Assembly (NCBI GenBank): GCA_031263435.1
Contig: JAISFT010000252.1
Coordinates: 1-11,954 of the forward strand
Source: Treponema sp.
GTDB lineage: Bacteria; Spirochaetota; Spirochaetia; Treponematales; Breznakiellaceae
Direction of reading: 5' to 3'
Length of the DNA stretch: 11,954 nucleotides
The notes under the pieces were generated by a model. That model searched no databases, was not told the DNA's origin, and worked only from the letters and a program-made list of their open reading frames with translations. Numbering within the stretch: position 1 is the stretch's first letter; every line of letters begins with the position of its first letter. This document shows positions 5,864 through 11,954 of the stretch, one piece after another. The position numbers were made by a program, and so were the translations under genes.

Positions 5864-8014
5864 CTAGAAGCGGCGGCCGCCCCGGGGCCGATCCTCGTGC
5901 CTGTGCTCCGCGGGAGCGCCGTCTGGATCGATGGCGTCGATATAGGAAAGGTTCAGGCGGCCCATCTTGTCGATCTCCAGCAGCTTAACGGGGATTTCCT
6001 GCCCTTCCTTTACCACATCGGTTACCTGGGCGATCCTCTGGCGGGAAAGTTTGCTGATATGCACCAGTCCTTCCTTACCGGGGAGAATCTCTACAAAGGC
6101 ACCGAAATCCATGATCCGCTTGACCACGCCGTTGTAGACACGGCCGGTCTCCGGGTCCGAGACAATTCCCTGGACCGCCGCCCTTGCCTCCTCCGCGTCC
6201 TTGGCGTTCTTCCCGTAGATGGTTACGGTTCCGTCATTTTCGGTGTTAATCGTAACGCTGTACTGCTCGCAGAGGGCCTTAACGTTCTTTCCGCCGGGAC
6301 CAATAAGGGCCCCTATCTTGTCCACCTCGATCTTCATCGTAACGATCTTGGGGGCGTACTCGCTGATGGAGGCCGCAGGCTTAGCGATGGTTTGATTCAT
6401 AATCGAAAGAATGTGGAGCCTGCCCCGCCTGGCCTGATCCAGGGCCTTCCGCATGATCTCCGGGCTTACTCCGGCAATTTTAATATCCATCTGGAAGCCG
6501 GTAATTCCGTCTTCGGTCCCGGCGACCTTAAAGTCCATGTCCCCCAGGTGGTCTTCCTCACCCAGGATGTCCGAAAGTACCGCATAACGGCTGCCGATCT
6601 GGTTGCTTTCGGTAATAAGGCCCATAGCGATCCCCGCCACCGGCTTCTTCATGGGCACCCCGGCGTGGAGCATGGCAAGGGTTCCGCCGCAGACCGTGGC
6701 CATAGAGGATGAACCGTTGGATTCCATGACCTCCGAAACTACCCGGACGGTGTAGGGGAATTCGTCTTTGCCGGGAACCATAGCCTCCAGGGAACGGCGG
6801 GCCAGGTTGCCGTGGCCAATCTCCCGGCGTCCGGTACCCAGACGTCCCACCTCCCCCACGGAATAGGGGGGGAAATTGTAATGGAGGATGAAATTCTCCC
6901 GCTTATCCCCCTCAATATCGTCGAAGATCTGCTCGTCAAACACGGTCCCCAGGGTCGTTACTACCAGGGCCTGGGTCTCGCCCCGGGTAAACAGGGCAGA
7001 ACCGTGGGTCCGGGGAAGAATCCCCACTTCGCAGGTGATGTCCCGGATATCTTCGGTCCCGCGGCCGTCCACACGCCGGCCCTTGTCCAGGATAGAAGAA
7101 CGGAGGATCGAGTATTCCATGTCCTCGAAAAGGACATTAAAGAGCTTTTTCTGGTCCTCATCCTCAAGCTGGGCGGCATAGCGGGCCGCAAGATCGGACT
7201 TTATCGCACCGATAGCCTCACGGCGTTCCAGCTTCCCCTTGAGGAAGCAGGCTTTTTCCAGCTCCGGGTAGGCGGCGGCACGGAGGGCTTCGGCATTTTC
7301 AAGACTATGCTCCGGCGGGATCAGGGGCAGCTTGGGCTTCCCCGCCAGTTCCCGCAGCTTTTCCTGGAGGGCGCAGAACTCCACGATTACCTGGTGGGCC
7401 TTTTCCAAGGCCTCTACCATCAGGTCTTCGCTTACCTCTTTGGCCCCCCCTTCCACCATCGTGATGCCGTCTTTGGTACCGGCTACCATAATCTCCAGCG
7501 TCGAGCGTTCAATTTCCTGATAGCTGGGATTCACCACCAAAAGACCGTCCACCTGACAGATCCGTACCCCCGCGATGGGACCGTTAAACGGAATATTCGA
7601 GATATGGACCGCCGCAGAGCTGGCGATAACGGCCAGGATGTCCGGGGGGTTTATCTGATCGGCGGAAAGCGTGGTGGGAACCACCTGAATTTCGCGGCCA
7701 AAGGCCTTGTCGAAAAGGGGCCGCATGGGCCGGTCGATGAGCCGGGATACAAGGATTTCCTTGTCCTTGGGGCGGCTCTCCCGCTTGATAAAACCGCCGG
7801 GTATCTTCCCCGCGGCATAGTACTTTTCGTTATAGTCAACCGTCAGGGGGACATAGTCCAGCCCTTCCACGGCTTCGCTTGAAGAACAGACGGTTGCAAT
7901 AACCGCCGAACCCGCATATTGCACAAAAACAGCGCCGTTTGCCTGTTTCGCGATCCTGCCGGTTTCCAGGATAAGATCCTTTCCGCCGATTTCCAATGTT
8001 ACTCGTTGTGTCAT
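5864..8014 (-). CDS. pnp: Polyribonucleotide nucleotidyltransferase (PNPase)
   Basis: This phosphorolytic 3'-to-5' exoribonuclease acts as a homotrimer in mRNA decay and RNA quality control. The 716 residues (E. coli 711) carry the full architecture. The first RNase PH-like domain (about 10-145, with RPLF at 98-101) is followed by the helical linker (about 240-310) and the second RNase PH domain (about 310-540). That domain has the catalytic block DILGEEDHLGDMDFKVAGT at 482-500, where Asp488 and Asp494 correspond to the E. coli active-site aspartates. The KH domain (about 555-615) has the GPGG loop at 572-575. The S1 domain (about 622-690) has FGAFVEILPGKEGLVHIS. The tail after S1 is short and ends in an Arg/Gly-rich stretch, without the kind of long C-terminal extension seen in some species. 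ATG at 8014 directly follows the rpsO TAA, so translation is probably coupled; its own Shine-Dalgarno is weak. The pairing rpsO-pnp is conserved widely in bacteria. Confidence 0.98.
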   Translation of the reverse strand: MTQRVTLEIGGKDLILETGRIAKQANGAVFVQYAGSAVIATVCSSSEAVEGLDYVPLTVDYNEKYYAAGKIPGGFIKRESRPKDKEILVSRLIDRPMRPLFDKAFGREIQVVPTTLSADQINPPDILAVIASSAAVHISNIPFNGPIAGVRICQVDGLLVVNPSYQEIERSTLEIMVAGTKDGITMVEGGAKEVSEDLMVEALEKAHQVIVEFCALQEKLRELAGKPKLPLIPPEHSLENAEALRAAAYPELEKACFLKGKLERREAIGAIKSDLAARYAAQLEDEDQKKLFNVLFEDMEYSILRSSILDKGRRVDGRGTEDIRDITCEVGILPRTHGSALFTRGETQALVVTTLGTVFDEQIFDDIEGDKRENFILHYNFPPYSVGEVGRLGTGRREIGHGNLARRSLEAMVPGKDEFPYTVRVVSEVMESNGSSSMATVCGGTLAMLHAGVPMKKPVAGIAMGLITESNQIGSRYAVLSDILGEEDHLGDMDFKVAGTEDGITGFQMDIKIAGVSPEIMRKALDQARRGRLHILSIMNQTIAKPAASISEYAPKIVTMKIEVDKIGALIGPGGKNVKALCEQYSVTINTENDGTVTIYGKNAKDAEEARAAVQGIVSDPETGRVYNGVVKRIMDFGAFVEILPGKEGLVHISKLSRQRIAQVTDVVKEGQEIPVKLLEIDKMGRLNLSYIDAIDPDGAPAEHRHEDRPRGGRRF

Positions 8015-8284
8015 TTATTTACGCAGTCCCAGATCTTTGATAAGGGAACGGTATTTCTCCAGGTTAACCCGCTGAATATACTTCAAAAGCCGCCTGCGTT
8101 TTCCAACCAGAATGAGCAGACCCCGCTGACTGGACTTATCCTTTTTGAACTGCCTGCAGTGGTCCGTAAGATGGTTGATCCGTCCGGTAAGCAGGGCAAT
8201 CTGGACCTCCGAGGCGCCCGAATCCTTTTCGGATTTTCCATACTTGGAAACGATGGACGCCGATTCTTCTTTGCTTAAAGCCAT
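8015..8284 (-). CDS. rpsO: 30S ribosomal protein S15
   Basis: S15 is a primary binder of 16S rRNA in the central domain and helps assemble the small-subunit platform. The 89-residue length is standard for the family. Signature stretches seen are SGASEVQIALLTGRINHLT (23-40), the H-x(6)-KD-x-SSQRGLL block (42-57) and VGKRRRLLKYI (60-70). The start is ATG at 8284. The same frame continues upstream to 8479, but that part is a shadow of the ribF C-terminus and lacks S15 similarity. AGGAG sits ten bases before the start and shares bases with the ribF TAG stop. The region between is AT-rich, unlike its surroundings. In E. coli S15 represses its own mRNA; the 13-base gap here leaves little leader, so any such site would have to overlap ribF, and none is recognisable by eye. 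Confidence 0.98.
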   Translation of the reverse strand: MALSKEESASIVSKYGKSEKDSGASEVQIALLTGRINHLTDHCRQFKKDKSSQRGLLILVGKRRRLLKYIQRVNLEKYRSLIKDLGLRK

Positions 8285-8294
8285 ATATATTATT

Positions 8295-8299
8295 CTCCT
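8295..8299 (-). promoter_or_regulatory. Ribosome binding site of rpsO overlapping the ribF stop codon
   Basis: AGGAG overlaps the TAG stop of ribF (8298-8300) and lies ten bases before the rpsO ATG, separated by an A/T-only stretch. This supports 8284 as the S15 start and suggests ribosomes finishing ribF pass over the rpsO initiation site. Confidence 0.65.
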
Positions 8300-9092
8300 A
8301 TTGGGAACTGCATAACTCAACGGATAGTACGTTGAGGTTCGGGGGAGCCGGGAACAGAAACAGGCGTCCGGATTCCAGGGCAACAGACGTTTCCCATCCT
8401 TCCGGGGAATCAGCCGTACAGACCCTCGCAGCATACGATCCGCCGGGGGGCAGTACCCGTCCTTCTTTTCCCAGATCATAACAACAAGTTTCCCCGGTTA
8501 TCTCCGGTTCCAGTCCTTCCAGACTTATTCGAAACGGGCGGCCCAGCAGGGCCGCCGCCCCGGCCAGATCCCCGGCCAGCAGGGCCTGCCGTATACGGCT
8601 TGAACTAACCGGCGCCCCACCCTCCCGCACCTGGTCTACCAGCTCGGTAAGGGTCCCAAATGGCGCCGACAGGGTCTGAATAGCCCGGGCATCCGTATCC
8701 AGACGATACCCGCAACGGAAACCCGCGCCCAATGCCAGATAGGCGACACGTCCAAGCCCTACGCGGGTAATAAACTCCCTGCCGGTAATTCTACTAATAT
8801 CCCCGGAAAAGTCAATAAGTACCACAAAAGCAGCGCCCAGATCCTCCATAACCTTGAGTTTCTGGGGGAGGCTGTAAATATCTCCGGGGTATTGTCCGGG
8901 ACGGAGGATCCGGCGGGGATTCTGGATAAAGGTGATAAGCCCCCCCAGGGCCCCGTGTTCAGCGGCATAATGCCGAATCTTTTCGATAAGCTTCTGATGA
9001 CCCCGGTGTACGCCGTCAAAAACGCCGATGCTCAGGGCCAGGGGTCCGGGGAGGACCTCCCGGACAAACTGGTCCCAATCAAGGATCCGCAT
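8298..9092 (-). CDS. ribF: RibF-type FAD synthetase with reduced, probably inactive riboflavin-kinase domain
   Basis: RibF usually has two activities: an N-terminal FMN adenylyltransferase and a C-terminal riboflavin kinase. The N-terminal nucleotidyltransferase half is recognisable: LSIGVFDGVHRGHQ (20-33, HRGH nucleotide-binding motif at 29-32), FIQNP (55-59), the FRCGYR site (125-130, usually FRFG) and VSSSRIRQALLAGD (162-175). After GRPFRIS (184-190) only about 75 residues follow. LPPGGSYAARV (214-224) matches the kinase beta barrel, but the GFPTAN ATP/Mg motif, the N-I-G-x-x-P-T-F block and the C-terminal helix are missing. At 264 residues it is about 45 shorter than usual bifunctional RibF. 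ATG at 9092 is chosen because GGAGGG lies four bases upstream and homology begins there; a longer frame to 9272 is a truB shadow. It overlaps truB by 14 bases. Whether it still makes FMN is doubtful. Confidence 0.88.
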   Translation of the reverse strand: MRILDWDQFVREVLPGPLALSIGVFDGVHRGHQKLIEKIRHYAAEHGALGGLITFIQNPRRILRPGQYPGDIYSLPQKLKVMEDLGAAFVVLIDFSGDISRITGREFITRVGLGRVAYLALGAGFRCGYRLDTDARAIQTLSAPFGTLTELVDQVREGGAPVSSSRIRQALLAGDLAGAAALLGRPFRISLEGLEPEITGETCCYDLGKEGRVLPPGGSYAARVCTADSPEGWETSVALESGRLFLFPAPPNLNVLSVELCSSQ

Positions 9093-10104
9093 GGGTCCCT
9101 CCGGCAAGAGCCCCGGCATAAACATAGCCGTAGTTCCAAAGCCCCCCGGCGCTCCGCTCCACGATACCGGCAAAACGATCCCCCGCAAAAACCGCCGCCG
9201 GGACGGCCCCGCCGCAGTCCCCCGCCCCGCCTTCGCCGTACTGCGATGCTTCGCCGTACTGCGGCGCTTCACCGTACTGCAACGCCAGACCGGCCAGCAG
9301 GGGTCCCAGGGGACGGCCCCGGATCATCGGCAGGAGGATATCCTCCCCCCCGTCAAGGCGGGGGATTCCCAGGGCTTCAAACAGGGCCCGGTCCGGGGGC
9401 CGGAGGGCCTCCCGGTAAGCCGGGGCATCCTGTTCCGGGCCAAGGGCCCCTTCCACGGAGAAGGCAGCGACCGCCAGCCGCCGCAGTCCGGCAAGGTGGG
9501 AACGGGAGCCACAGGCCAGAGCAAGGTCCCGGGCCAGGGAACGAATATAGGTACCGCCGGAACAGCGGACCCGGATCCGGGCCAGCGGGGGTTCCCAGGA
9601 GACCAGAGAGAGTTCGTGGATCGTAACCGGCCGCGCCTTCATCTCCGGCCTTTCCCCGGACCGGGCCAGCTCCGAAGCGCGGCGGCCTTCCAGGTGGATC
9701 GCCGAATAGAGGGGGGGCGTCTGGAGAATATCCCCCCGGAACCGGGGCAGAATCTCCTCCACCTGCTGCCGGGAGGGAAGGGGCCCCCGGGCCACAACAA
9801 CGCCCTCCGGGTCCAAGGTATCGGTTTCTTCGCCAAAGAGGATCGTCCCCAGGTAGGTCTTGTCGCGGTGGGAAATCCAGGGACTCAGCCTGGTCGCCCT
9901 TCCCGCCAGGACAATGAGCAGGCCGGAGGCAAATTTATCCAGAGTCCCCGTATGGCCCACCTTGCCGGTCCCCAGGGCCTTTTTCACCACCCCCAGGGCT
10001 TCAAAAGAGGTCTGACCGGGCCCTTTATCCAGCAGCAGGAAGCCTGAAATATCAGGACCGGGGGAAGAACCGGCCGCCCCGGGCCGGGGGACCGCCGTCT
10101 TCAT
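9079..10104 (-). CDS. truB: tRNA pseudouridine(55) synthase
   Basis: TruB isomerises U55 to pseudouridine in the T-psi-C loop of tRNAs and also acts as a tRNA folding chaperone. The 341 residues show the family blocks in order: GFLLLDKGPGQTSFEAL (21-37), the catalytic loop GHTGTLDKFASGLL (50-63) with nucleophile Asp56, DKTYLG (81-86) with the active-site Tyr84, TPPLYSAIHLEGRRASELAR (129-148) and GGTYIRSLARDL (183-194). The C-terminal part, from about residue 255, should be the PUA-like RNA-binding domain. It contains an in-frame tandem repeat (QYGEA units, 275-292) followed by a Gly/Ala-rich stretch. The protein is somewhat longer than E. coli TruB (314). The N-terminal 18 residues are Pro/Gly-rich and not part of the usual fold. 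ATG at 10104 forms an ATGA overlap with the rbfA stop. The 3' end overlaps ribF by 14 bases. Confidence 0.97.
   Translation of the reverse strand: MKTAVPRPGAAGSSPGPDISGFLLLDKGPGQTSFEALGVVKKALGTGKVGHTGTLDKFASGLLIVLAGRATRLSPWISHRDKTYLGTILFGEETDTLDPEGVVVARGPLPSRQQVEEILPRFRGDILQTPPLYSAIHLEGRRASELARSGERPEMKARPVTIHELSLVSWEPPLARIRVRCSGGTYIRSLARDLALACGSRSHLAGLRRLAVAAFSVEGALGPEQDAPAYREALRPPDRALFEALGIPRLDGGEDILLPMIRGRPLGPLLAGLALQYGEAPQYGEASQYGEGGAGDCGGAVPAAVFAGDRFAGIVERSAGGLWNYGYVYAGALAGGTHADP
9097..9102 (-). promoter_or_regulatory. Ribosome binding site of ribF inside truB
   Basis: GGAGGG ends four bases before the ATG at 9092 and lies within the last codons of truB. It decides the ribF start against the longer open frame that reaches 9272. 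Confidence 0.7.
9231..9284. repeat. Three-copy 18-base tandem repeat within truB
   Basis: Three consecutive 18-base units start at 9231, 9249 and 9267. Each begins CTTCGCCGTACTG or CTTCACCGTACTG on the plus strand. Eighteen bases keep the frame and encode repeated six-residue units built on QYGE in the C-terminal region of TruB. The unit boundaries and period are directly visible. Variation is mainly in the five bases that end each unit. Confidence 0.92.
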
Positions 10105-10517
10105 CCGGCCGTATCGTCCCCGGAAGCCTCACCGCCTTCGGCGCCGCCTCCAACGCCGTCCCCGGCGCTACCTCCGGTAAGGTGTTCAATTTTCTTTACC
10201 AGATCAAAACCTTCCCGAATCCCCGTATCCGCGTGGAAACGGAGGTGGGGGATCTTGCGGATCCGCATAAAGGAGGCAAGTTCGGTCTGGATAAAACCCG
10301 CGGCGCTTTGAAGCCCCTCTACAGCCCTGGCAAGGCCGCCCCGTTCCCGGATGTTGGAAACATACACATCCGCAAAGGCCAGGTCCCGGGAAACCCGGAC
10401 CCGGGTAATGGAAAGCAGAAAATGGACCCGCGGGTCCTTGATCCTGCCTTCAAGAATAAGGGCGCCGATCTTTTCCTGTATCTGGCGCCCTATACGTTCT
10501 GTTCTGAATTCTCCCAT
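10101..10517 (-). CDS. rbfA: Ribosome-binding factor A
   Basis: RbfA is a small KH-like protein that binds the immature 30S subunit and assists late 16S rRNA 5'-end processing and cold adaptation. The 138 residues match the family: an N-terminal RTERIGRQIQEKIGALI helix (5-21), IKDPRVHFLLSITRVRVSRDLAFADVYVSN (26-55, the usual DPR then V-S-x-D-L-x-x-A-x-V-Y-V pattern), and a region ending IPHLRFHADTGIREG (89-103). The last 25 or so residues form a Gly/Glu/Asp/Ser-rich, probably disordered tail. ATG at 10517 lies 21 bases after the infB stop and has only a weak purine-rich site upstream. The stop overlaps the truB start as ATGA, so translation of truB is likely coupled. The infB-rbfA-truB order is widely conserved. 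Confidence 0.96.
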   Translation of the reverse strand: MGEFRTERIGRQIQEKIGALILEGRIKDPRVHFLLSITRVRVSRDLAFADVYVSNIRERGGLARAVEGLQSAAGFIQTELASFMRIRKIPHLRFHADTGIREGFDLVKKIEHLTGGSAGDGVGGGAEGGEASGDDTAG

Positions 10518-10538
10518 TGCCGCCTGTTCCGTTGCCGT

Positions 10539-11954
10539 TTATTCCGCCGTTGAGGGGGACAACTTCCGCGCCACTTCTACAATCTCCAAAACTTCCAGTT
10601 GATCGCCCACCTTAATATCCTTGTAGTCCTCGATGCCGATACCACATTCGTAGCCCGCGGCTACTTCCCGGGCGTCATCCTTGAAGCGTTTAAGACTGGC
10701 GATCTTGCCCCGGTGGATTACCGTATCCTCCCGGATAACATTCACGCTGCCGGAACGCTTGACCGTACCGGTAAGAACGTAACACCCGGCGATGGTTCCC
10801 ACCCGGGGAACCGTAAAGGTATTCCGCACCTCCACCGTGGCGATAACATCTTCCCGGGTAATAGGCTTCAGCATCCCCTCCATCGCCTGCTGTATCTCTT
10901 CCACCGCCCGGTAGATCACGTTGTAGCGGCGGATATCCACCTTTTCCTGATCCGCCAGGGCCTTTGCCTTGGGAACGGGCCGCACGTTAAAGCCGATAAT
11001 AATGGCATTGCTGGCGGCGGCCAGGTCCACATCCCCTTCGTTGATAGCGCCGGGCAGGGCCTGGATCACGTGGAGCCGCACCTCGCCGGTGGAAAGTTTT
11101 TCCAGACTGGAGCGCAGGGCCTCTGCAGAACCCTGGACATCCGACTTGATAATAACCTTGAGCTCCTGGATAGCCCCGTCGCTGATGGTCTCTCGTAAAT
11201 TGTCCAGGGTTATTTTCTTGACATTCTTGGCATCCTCAAAGCGTTTCAGCTCCTGCCGCTTGCTGGAAAAACCCCGGGCGATCTTCTCGTCGTCCACCAC
11301 CTGCAGCGGGTCCCCGGCGTTGGGAATTCCCTCAAAACCCAGAACCTCGACAGGCATGGAAGGACCGGCCGTCTCCAGCTTATCCCCCTTGTCGTTGAAG
11401 AGGGCCCGCACCTTGCCGGGCCACACCCCCGCCACAAAGGAGTCCCCCACCGCAAGGGTACCCTTTTCCACCAGAACCGTAGCCACAATGCCGCGGCCGT
11501 GGTCGATCCGGGATTCCAGCACCTTGCCTTCGGCGCTGCGGTCGTAGTTGGCCTTCAGTTCCAGCACATCCGCCTGCACAAGTATCGCCTCGATAAGCTT
11601 ATCAATACCCTTTTTCTGCAGGGCAGAAAGTTCGACAAACATGGTCTGCCCGCCCCAATCCTCCGGCATAAGCCCCAGTTCGGAAAGCTGACTCTTGACC
11701 CGGTCGGGGTTTGCCTCCGGCTTGTCGATCTTGTTCACCGCCACGATGATGGGGACATCCGCCTCCTTGGCGTGGTTAATGGCCTCCACCGTTTGGGGCA
11801 TAACCCCGTCATCGGCGGCCACCACCAGGACCACAATGTCCGTCACCTGGGCGCCCCGGGCCCTCATGCGGGTAAAGGCTTCGTGGCCGGGGGTATCCAG
11901 GAACGTTATGCTGCCGCCGCTGGGAGTAGAAACCGTATAGGCCCCGATATGCTG
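10539..11954 (-). CDS. infB: Translation initiation factor IF-2, 5' part cut by window edge
   Basis: IF-2 is the GTPase that brings formyl-methionyl tRNA to the 30S subunit and promotes 50S joining. The window holds the last 471 residues; the N-terminal region and the P-loop (G1) lie outside. The visible part starts at the end of the G2 region (QHIGAY), then G3 DTPGHEAF (20-27), G4 NKID (74-77) and G5 SAL (110-112). The beta-barrel domain II follows from about 125, then the linker and domain IF2-3 (about 235-350, with [10 protein letters not shown]). The C2 tRNA-binding barrel has [14 protein letters not shown] and ends in [21 protein letters not shown], typical of IF-2. The frame is open through the right edge, so the internal Met at 11867 is not the start. 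The stop is TAA at 10539-10541, 21 bases before rbfA. Confidence 0.98.
   Translation of the reverse strand, partial: QHIGAYTVSTPSGGSITFLDTPGHEAFTRMRARGAQVTDIVVLVVAADDGVMPQTVEAINHAKEADVPIIVAVNKIDKPEANPDRVKSQLSELGLMPEDWGGQTMFVELSALQKKGIDKLIEAILVQADVLELKANYDRSAEGKVLESRIDHGRGIVATVLVEKGTLAVGDSFVAGVWPGKVRALFNDKGDKLETAGPSMPVEVLGFEGIPNAGDPLQVVDDEKIARGFSSKRQELKRFEDAKNVKKITLDNLRETISDGAIQELKVIIKSDVQGSAEALRSSLEKLSTGEVRLHVIQALPGAINEGDVDLAAASNAIIIGFNVRPVPKAKALADQEKVDIRRYNVIYRAVEEIQQAMEGMLKPITREDVIATVEVRNTFTVPRVGTIAGCYVLTGTVKRSGSVNVIREDTVIHRGKIASLKRFKDDAREVAAGYECGIGIEDYKDIKVGDQLEVLEIVEVARKLSPSTAE

Noticed and set aside
6812..7882. Plus-strand open frame of 356 codons opposite pnp
   Set aside because: It is entirely antisense to a fully conserved PNPase frame. 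The translated protein is rich in Gly, His and Pro and resembles no family I recognise.
8284..8294. A/T-only stretch before rpsO considered as a -10 promoter element
   Set aside because: It falls between the ribosome binding site and the start codon, so transcripts starting there would lack the site. No matching -35 was found.
8285..8479. N-terminal extension of the S15 frame
   Set aside because: S15 is 89 residues in nearly all bacteria. The upstream part is an out-of-frame shadow of ribF, and AGGAG supports 8284.
9093..9272. N-terminal extension of ribF up to 9272
   Set aside because: The added 60 residues are Arg/Ser/Gly-rich, overlap the truB 3' end and its repeat, and have no RibF similarity. 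The ATG at 9092 has a strong ribosome binding site.
9028..10047. Plus-strand open frame of 339 codons opposite truB and ribF
   Set aside because: It is antisense to confirmed genes, of low complexity (Pro/Gly/Arg/Gln), and without ribosome binding support.

Overview
The window is a densely packed, entirely minus-strand stretch of a bacterial chromosome of moderately high GC content (by eye in the upper 50s percent). Ten protein-coding genes read from right to left with gaps of 0 to 60 bases, or with short overlaps. No RNA genes, insertion sequences, CRISPR arrays or gene-free stretches over 300 bases are visible. The gene set and protein character (infB-rbfA-truB-ribF-rpsO-pnp next to lptFG-like permeases, a short RibF, G-run-rich DNA) suggest a spirochaete of the Treponema group. 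That placement rests on recollection of treponemal gene order and protein style, not on a database search.

In transcription order the layout is as follows. (1) 11954-10539 is the C-terminal two thirds of infB (translation initiation factor IF-2), cut by the window edge, followed by rbfA (10517-10101), truB (10104-9079) and ribF (9092-8298). This is the classic translation/ribosome-maturation cluster. (2) rpsO (8284-8015) and pnp (8014-5864) follow: ribosomal protein S15 and polynucleotide phosphorylase, with no base between them. (3) lptF (5803-4508) and lptG (4511-3447) form a translationally coupled pair of six-helix permease subunits for envelope lipid export. (4) rhaB (3415-2048), rhaA (2036-792) and rhaD (791 to beyond base 1) form a complete L-rhamnose catabolic set in the order rhaBAD. 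RhaA isomerises L-rhamnose to L-rhamnulose, RhaB phosphorylates it, and RhaD cleaves rhamnulose-1-phosphate to dihydroxyacetone phosphate and L-lactaldehyde. rhaD is cut by the left edge and lacks only about the last ten codons.

Every junction is tight: ATGA overlaps at rbfA/truB and lptF/lptG, a 14-base overlap at truB/ribF, directly abutting stop/start codons at rpsO/pnp and rhaA/rhaD, and only 31 bases between lptG and rhaB. No strong intrinsic terminator was seen at any junction, so a sugar-catabolic set appears attached to the end of a housekeeping run. A perfect 21-base dyad inside the end of lptG, about 135 bases upstream of the rhaB start, is the best visible candidate for a separate rha control site.

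No wholly new system is evident. The points most worth a second look are: the apparently degenerate riboflavin-kinase half of RibF; the dyad upstream of rhaB; an extra charged helical segment in LptF; a nine-base C/G homopolymer inside rhaB that could slip; an in-frame 18-base tandem repeat in truB; and lptFG in a likely member of a lineage thought to lack LPS.
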